From the NCBI GenBank assembly GCA_004294445.1, contig REAZ01000019.1:31208-95207 (forward strand): a stretch of 64,000 bases of DNA, given 5' to 3'. Source of the DNA: Cytophagales bacterium (GTDB lineage: Bacteria; Bacteroidota; Bacteroidia; Cytophagales; Thermoflexibacteraceae). Numbering within the stretch: position 1 is the first letter of the stretch; each line of letters begins with the position of its first letter. Positions 59,648-64,000 of the stretch are shown piece after piece. Below the pieces are notes generated by a model, which saw only the letters and a program-made list of their open reading frames with translations, did no database searches and had not been told where the DNA came from. The translations under genes were made by a program, and so were the position numbers.

Positions 59648-61048
59648 TTATTGGGGAATTATCTGAAACTCGTCAAAAGCTACTTTTTGCTTTCCACAAC
59701 ACCGCATACCAATACGGGCAATGGAAAAATAAGGCGATAACTCAAACTGCTTGATGAGTTTGTCGTTCACGAAGTACTTGCAAAATCGCCCCCTAATCTC
59801 TACCTTCAAGATAACGGGGGGCTTGTTTTCATCGGCAAACATATTGGTTTCTACATATTCGCCGATGTGCGTCCATTTGTCTATTTCGTACAAATTTTGG
59901 CGTGCCTTGCCATCATTTCTGAAGTCAAAAGTGTAGTAATTGGTATCGTCTTGGGAAATGATGATGCCAAAATTGTCGGATTCGCCTTTGAGGTGATTGG
60001 CTTTGAGAATAATGTCCACGCTATTTTCTGCTTCCATTTCGTAGGGCTGCGTTACCCAGTTGCAGTAATCATCAGTGTTCATTTCAAAAATGTATTTCCC
60101 ATTTTCAATGGCAGAAGTTTTGCCTATTTCGCTTTCGGGAGTCCATTTGGTAGCGTTTGGATTATTAAAATCGTCCTCGAAAATAACGCGATTGTTGGCT
60201 AAATTAATAACCTTGATGCTGTGAAAATCAACAGTTTGCTTGCCGCACGAGCGCATCCCTACTTGGGTGGGGACAGTGCGGCTAAAGGTATCCTGCAAAA
60301 CCAACGTGCCGTTCAAAAAATAGTTGAAAGAGCTATTGTCTTTGACCTCCACCCTTTGTATGTTTTCCTCTCGCTCGGCGCGGGCTACACCTTTCGCCCA
60401 ATCCGTAGTCTTTTCCCATTTTTCATTTTTGTAATGCCCATAGTTGGTAGTGCCGCTTGCATCTAAGGAAAAAGCAAGCACATCGCCATTTTGCTGCACT
60501 AAGGCAAGCCCGTATTCCGATTTTTGTTCGCCACGCTGCCAAGTAGAAGATAGCTCAACGGCATAGTGAGCGGGGAGCGGCAGGGTAGCCTTGTCCCAGT
60601 AGCACGAGCCATCTCCAATCTCGATGGTATAGTTGCCGTTTGCTATTTTTTTGTTGTACTTTGTATCGTTAAAAATAGCCCAACCGTTCTTATTGTCATC
60701 AAATGTTTCTATGAATTTATTTGCCAAATACGCCTCCCTTGCCGCCATATCTTGGCGATGCCCCATGTAGAAAATGATAGCAATGAGTAACAGCACTGCA
60801 CCAATACCGCCTACTAATACCCTTGTGCGTTTTGCTTTGGCTTCCTTTAGCTCGTACTCCTTGCGAACTTGGCTCGCAATACGCATGATTTGCTGCTCGT
60901 TGAGCGAAGACATCTCGTCTAAGGCTTGTATATTCGCCCTGCGGAGGTTTTCTATGTCTTCATTTTCTTGGTGCTTGCTTTCCAAATCCAGCACTCGGCG
61001 GCGTATTTCTGCAAGTATTTTGTCTTCATTTTTTGGGTCGTCTTTCAT
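59648..61048 (-). CDS. Membrane protein with two tandem concanavalin-like domains
   Basis: A 466-residue protein. The first 75 residues are charged and helical and likely cytosolic, a membrane helix lies at about 77-95 (LVGGIGAVLLLIAIIFYMG), and two similar beta-rich domains follow: about 115-280 and 295-466. Each begins with an ETFDDN/DDFNNP-like strand and ends with GMR-(S/C)CGKQ-V-F, so they are internal repeats. The fold resembles the concanavalin/LamG-like jelly roll found in 3-keto-disaccharide hydrolase relatives and binding modules. The topology (cytosolic tail, one helix, extracytoplasmic binding domains) suggests a signal relay, perhaps like an anti-sigma factor, but no sigma factor is next to it. 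No named family is recognised. Confidence 0.75.
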   Translation of the reverse strand: MKDDPKNEDKILAEIRRRVLDLESKHQENEDIENLRRANIQALDEMSSLNEQQIMRIASQVRKEYELKEAKAKRTRVLVGGIGAVLLLIAIIFYMGHRQDMAAREAYLANKFIETFDDNKNGWAIFNDTKYNKKIANGNYTIEIGDGSCYWDKATLPLPAHYAVELSSTWQRGEQKSEYGLALVQQNGDVLAFSLDASGTTNYGHYKNEKWEKTTDWAKGVARAEREENIQRVEVKDNSSFNYFLNGTLVLQDTFSRTVPTQVGMRSCGKQTVDFHSIKVINLANNRVIFEDDFNNPNATKWTPESEIGKTSAIENGKYIFEMNTDDYCNWVTQPYEMEAENSVDIILKANHLKGESDNFGIIISQDDTNYYTFDFRNDGKARQNLYEIDKWTHIGEYVETNMFADENKPPVILKVEIRGRFCKYFVNDKLIKQFELSPYFSIARIGMRCCGKQKVAFDEFQIIPQ

Positions 61049-61323
61049 CTTTTCTTGTTTTTTTGTAAAAACCTACATTTGGTTTCTTGGCAGAAAAAAG
61101 GGGTAAAAAGCGTACTCAACTTGTCTTTGTATATTCCCTTGAGTGCTGTAAGTTACAAAATATTTTTTATGTTTTTTACTGGAGAAGGCGGTTTTGTTTT
61201 GTGCCAATGAAGTTGCCCGCTTTTGTTTGGCTATTTACTTCTTTTTTAAGCCCGTTAAGGTTAATATATTGATAGAAAGAAAGCATAAATACATCAATCA
61301 AACTAAGTAGGGTTAGGATAAAT

Positions 61324-62400
61324 CTACCTCAGCAAAGGTAAAACGTGATTTGCATGAGTTTCAAAAACTTGCATACAATCAGCGTAATTTCGTTTAAAAG
61401 TCTGCAAAAGTTCTTTGTAATCTTGTAATCTTTGACGTTTATCGTTAGTCATATCGGTCAAAAAAGAAGAAAACTCAATGGTAGTTTTTTTATAATTTAA
61501 TATGGTTCGTCTTATATTCATATCATATTCATATTTGAAAAACTCAAAAGAATGGTCGCAAAAACAGCGCAAGTAGTTGGTAAAAATAAAACGACCATGC
61601 AGAATTTCAGCTAATTGTGTTCCTTCTTGCATATTTCTACCTTTTATTGCGTAAGTATCAAAGCAAAATAAAGAAAGTCTTATTTGGCGATTGCGGTAAT
61701 GTGGTTGTAATAAATGCCAAATTTCACTCGCTGTTCGTGGTCTTGTTTCTTCATTTGTATTATTTGAAGGTGGTAATTTGGTGCAAAAAATAGTAACATC
61801 TATTAAACCATTGTAATTTTGAGGAATGAAATTATCTATGATAGCCAAAAGATTTAATTCTATTTCTTTTTTGTTCCACGAAGTTAAATACGGCTCACAA
61901 ATGAGTAACTGATTACCAAAACGAGATATTTTGCTTACTTGATTCCATCTGAATAATATCTCATTTTGTTCATTTTTTCTTACTAAAAACACTTTTTTGT
62001 CTTCTTCTAATTTTGCTTTGTCAAAAATCTCTATGTAGTTTTTTGTATTCGCAAAGACATAACCATATTGTTCAGTATGTTTTTCTGTATCTGTCTGATT
62101 AAGGAAAAAAATGGAAAAAGGATTGCGAATTTCTCTTTGGAAATCAAAATCTGTTTTGAATAAATAATTACTCCCCTTTTTGAACGGAATTTTTTTTGAT
62201 TGCTCTAATATTCTAATCAGTTCATATTTGTTAAAAGACTGACCAGTATCAGCCCAAATAAGATTGAAAGAATCATTTCTGATAAGTCGATATAATGTTT
62301 TCCAAGTATCAAACTCGTCAGACATTTTGTCTAATGTTTCTCCATGAGCCTCAAAGACTTGTAAAAATTCTATATCTGTATAAAAATCAAATTTTTTCAT
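61324..62400 (-). CDS. Hypothetical partner protein of the right-edge ATPase
   Basis: A 358-residue protein with no signal peptide or membrane helix. It is helical in its first part (HGETLDKMSDEFDTWKTLYR), has a mixed alpha/beta centre (NLLAIIDNFIPQNYNGLIDV followed by TIF) and HGRFIFTNY (268-276) near the C-terminal third, a motif reminiscent of a His/Asn-bearing catalytic or nucleic-acid-binding loop in phospholipase-D-like or MIT-C-like folds; this is a guess. No named family is recognised. It lies 111 bp downstream of the ATPase gene and is very probably paired with it. Between 61049 and 61323 there is no gene. Confidence 0.6.
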   Translation of the reverse strand: MKKFDFYTDIEFLQVFEAHGETLDKMSDEFDTWKTLYRLIRNDSFNLIWADTGQSFNKYELIRILEQSKKIPFKKGSNYLFKTDFDFQREIRNPFSIFFLNQTDTEKHTEQYGYVFANTKNYIEIFDKAKLEEDKKVFLVRKNEQNEILFRWNQVSKISRFGNQLLICEPYLTSWNKKEIELNLLAIIDNFIPQNYNGLIDVTIFCTKLPPSNNTNEETRPRTASEIWHLLQPHYRNRQIRLSLFCFDTYAIKGRNMQEGTQLAEILHGRFIFTNYLRCFCDHSFEFFKYEYDMNIRRTILNYKKTTIEFSSFLTDMTNDKRQRLQDYKELLQTFKRNYADCMQVFETHANHVLPLLR

Positions 62401-62427
62401 ATTCAGCTACTTATGTTTTTTCAACCA

Positions 62428-62493
62428 CTGTTAGGGTTTTCAACTACTAACAGGGTTTTTGCCTACGCTGTTAGTGGTCGAAGACCCTAACAG
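62428..62493. repeat. Inverted pair of 26-nt palindromic units between the ATPase and partner genes
   Basis: CTGTTAGGGTTTTCAACTAC and so on to CTAACAG (62428-62453) is a hairpin unit. The second unit (62468-62493), read in reverse complement, is CTGTTAGGGTCTTCGACCAC and so on, so the two are inverted copies of each other with about four differences. They sit in the gap between the ATPase and the partner gene. Units of this kind are common intergenic palindromes in Bacteroidota. Confidence 0.8.
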
Positions 62494-62511
62494 TCGTTTA
62501 TAACCTAAATC

Positions 62512-63969
62512 TTAATTATCTCCAAAACGCTGGTAATCCCATAATTGACCAATTAACCTTGCTGCCTCATCAAAAAAGCCTTCTCCAAAATCTCCATCAA
62601 GCCGCCCATCTTCTTGTATCTTTATTCTTTCTACTTGCTTTTTGTCTTTCGGGCGTTCCTGCTCAGGATTATAGAAATAGTAAATAGCTGTATCTTCGGG
62701 CTTTATTTCTTTTTTGGCAGTCAGGTATTGCAACTTCCTAATCAAATACTCGCTGTGGGTTTCTACCAAAAGCGTAACATGAAACTTACGAGCCACATCT
62801 ACCAAAAAATCCGCTAACTTCGCTTGTAAATTGGGGTGTAGATTGGTTTCGGGTTCTTCGAGAAGGAATAGCCTCTTATTATATCCATCACTCCTATAAA
62901 TATCGTGTACTATCTTAAGTAGTATCGGCAGTAGTTGTGTGACACCGTAACCTAAATCAGCCAAATTAATTTTTTCTTCTCCCTTATATAAAAACACAGC
63001 ATGAGCTGCACCTACAATATTTTCTATCTCTATCCTATCAGCTATTTCAAAGTTTTTTAACCAAGTATTAATAAAATCTAATGCAGACTTATTCGTAGCG
63101 ATTTTTATAAAATTTAATAATATTTCGTTAAACCCTGTACCCTCTGAACTATAATTGTATAATCGACGAGTATTTGCTCGCACTGCCTCTAATAAGACTA
63201 AATCAATCTGTTTAATATTAAAAAAGTTACTGAATAGGTTTCTGAATTCCTCTTCTACTTTATTTGTAAATACGGAGTAAGTATTAGTGTCTATAATCCG
63301 TATATGCCCACAACATAAAAGATAATCTTTGTATTCTTCTTTAATTTGTCTTTTTAAACCATTTATATGAGATGTCCCAATATAACTATAATCACCAAGA
63401 TATTGATTTAAAGTAAGTGTCTTGTGCGTGTCCCCATACTCAGCACCCGTATACACTTGAAATTTATCATCAATGAGAGTATGAAATCCGTAGTCGCTAT
63501 AACTTCTATTTGCGCTATAACGGTAAGTCTGAGGAGCATCAAACCCAGCGTCAAGCCAAACTAAATCATTTAGTTCTTCAATAAATTGGCTTACGTTTTC
63601 TTTATCGAAAGAAGTCAGCAATTCTTCTATTTTTTCTACATAGATAATATATCCTTCTGATAATTTATCAATATATTTACGCATAGCTTCGGTACTTTCA
63701 ATGCTAATTATGGGTGCATAAAGCTGATCGATAAAGTCGATAATATCGTTTAAACAGGTTTGATAGACTGCTTGGATAATTAGGAAAGCATCCCAATAAA
63801 TTCGGCGAGAACCTCTCCTGCTTGCATCATGTGATGGATATGACAAACTATATAGAGGTGCCGTTCTATTACCTTTTTGGTCAATCGTGTATATATCTAA
63901 ACTAACGTGAACTTGGGATAATATACAAGAAAAAGCTATGAAAAAAGTGTATTTTTGAATTGGAAACAC
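62512..63969 (-). CDS. SMC/OLD-like AAA ATPase, N-terminus incomplete
   Basis: Cytosolic ATPase of the AAA_15/AAA_21 type. The C-terminal half is complete: the ABC-signature-like NLADLGYGVTQLLPILL (335-351), Walker B with D-loop LFLLEEPETNLHP (367-379) and the histidine switch LLVETHSEYLI (400-410). VLLEAVRANTRRLY near 258 is the usual central block. The Walker A lobe, which should come about 200 residues earlier, is absent: the frame starts at a GTG at 63969 after a stop at about 63976-63978, and the first 25-30 residues (MFPIQKYTFFIAFSC) do not look like this family. The gene is either frame-shifted or joined to foreign DNA here. It precedes the unknown partner gene. Confidence 0.72.
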   Translation of the reverse strand: MFPIQKYTFFIAFSCILSQVHVSLDIYTIDQKGNRTAPLYSLSYPSHDASRRGSRRIYWDAFLIIQAVYQTCLNDIIDFIDQLYAPIISIESTEAMRKYIDKLSEGYIIYVEKIEELLTSFDKENVSQFIEELNDLVWLDAGFDAPQTYRYSANRSYSDYGFHTLIDDKFQVYTGAEYGDTHKTLTLNQYLGDYSYIGTSHINGLKRQIKEEYKDYLLCCGHIRIIDTNTYSVFTNKVEEEFRNLFSNFFNIKQIDLVLLEAVRANTRRLYNYSSEGTGFNEILLNFIKIATNKSALDFINTWLKNFEIADRIEIENIVGAAHAVFLYKGEEKINLADLGYGVTQLLPILLKIVHDIYRSDGYNKRLFLLEEPETNLHPNLQAKLADFLVDVARKFHVTLLVETHSEYLIRKLQYLTAKKEIKPEDTAIYYFYNPEQERPKDKKQVERIKIQEDGRLDGDFGEGFFDEAARLIGQLWDYQRFGDN

Positions 63970-63995
63970 AAAAAATCACTCAAATCCATAGCTTT
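63932..63995. mobile_element. Imperfect inverted repeat, possible mobile-element end at the right edge
   Basis: AAAGCTATGAAAAAAGTGTA (from 63932) and, in reverse complement, AAAGCTATGGATTTGAGTGA (ending at 63995) match at about two-thirds of positions, including a perfect AAAGCTATG arm of nine bases. The two arms run about 27 nt and enclose only a few bases. The layout suits terminal inverted repeats of an insertion element or a MITE, but no transposase is visible within the window, and the edge cuts the view. Confidence 0.4.
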
Positions 63996-64000
63996 ATGAA

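Noticed and set aside
62428..62493. tRNA or structured RNA gene between the ATPase and its partner
   Set aside because: The fold is two plain hairpins with no cloverleaf, no CCA end and no T-loop consensus.

Overview
The window reads as a low-GC Bacteroidota chromosome, most likely a gliding or marine member of the Cytophagales-like lineages. The signs are two SusC/SusD pairs, a type IX secretion (T9SS) cargo next to a PorP/SprF partner, Bacteroidota-type lipoproteins, CarboxypepD_reg-like domains, SpoIIE phosphatases and TAnnTTTG-type promoter elements. No rRNA, tRNA, CRISPR array or prophage was recognised. Genus and species cannot be assigned from the sequence alone.

Left part (1-20.8 kb). 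A leucyl aminopeptidase cut by the window edge diverges from an ApbE flavin transferase. A SusCD transporter pair follows on the minus strand. The most unusual gene is at 7154-11722: a 1522-residue fusion of a CHAT caspase-like protease, an nSTAND ATPase, a transmembrane helix, a beta-propeller-like region and about seven C-terminal transmembrane helices. Housekeeping and metabolic genes follow: YajQ, a TIM-barrel isomerase, a LolE-type permease, a kinase-fold protein, a PIG-L deacetylase, YqeY, thiolase and altronate dehydratase.

Middle part (20.8-36.6 kb). This starts with a rearranged accessory patch: a short remnant ORF, a degenerate inverted repeat, a membrane protein with three copies of one small module, a RelE/ParE toxin-antitoxin pair, a broken AAA ATPase and a SpoIIE phosphatase that has lost its N-terminus. 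A receiver-less sigma-54 activator, a PorP/SprF plus T9SS type B cargo pair, a SpoU-type RNA methyltransferase and a second, TPR-containing SpoIIE phosphatase follow.

Right part (36.6-64 kb). A glycan-uptake locus runs on the plus strand: SusC, SusD, a Uma2 nuclease, a large FG-GAP/ASPIC lipoprotein and a GH29 alpha-L-fucosidase. It is followed by a minus-strand group (membrane protein, PEBP-like lipoprotein, ester cyclase-like protein, AraC regulator, holin-like protein, aminotransferase, Uma2 nuclease). Next come a coiled-coil membrane protein under a 34-nt perfect palindrome, an AddB-like nuclease, and three envelope proteins. At the edge lies a two-gene unit made of an N-terminally incomplete SMC/OLD-like ATPase and an unknown partner, bordered by an inverted repeat that may be a mobile-element end.

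Palindromic intergenic hairpins recur throughout, several with related cores (AGACCTGCC, AACCTACA/TGTAGGTT, CTGTTAG/CTAACAG), and many sit where a terminator would be expected. The best candidates for undescribed biology are the CHAT-nSTAND-7TM protein and the ATPase/partner pair at the right edge.
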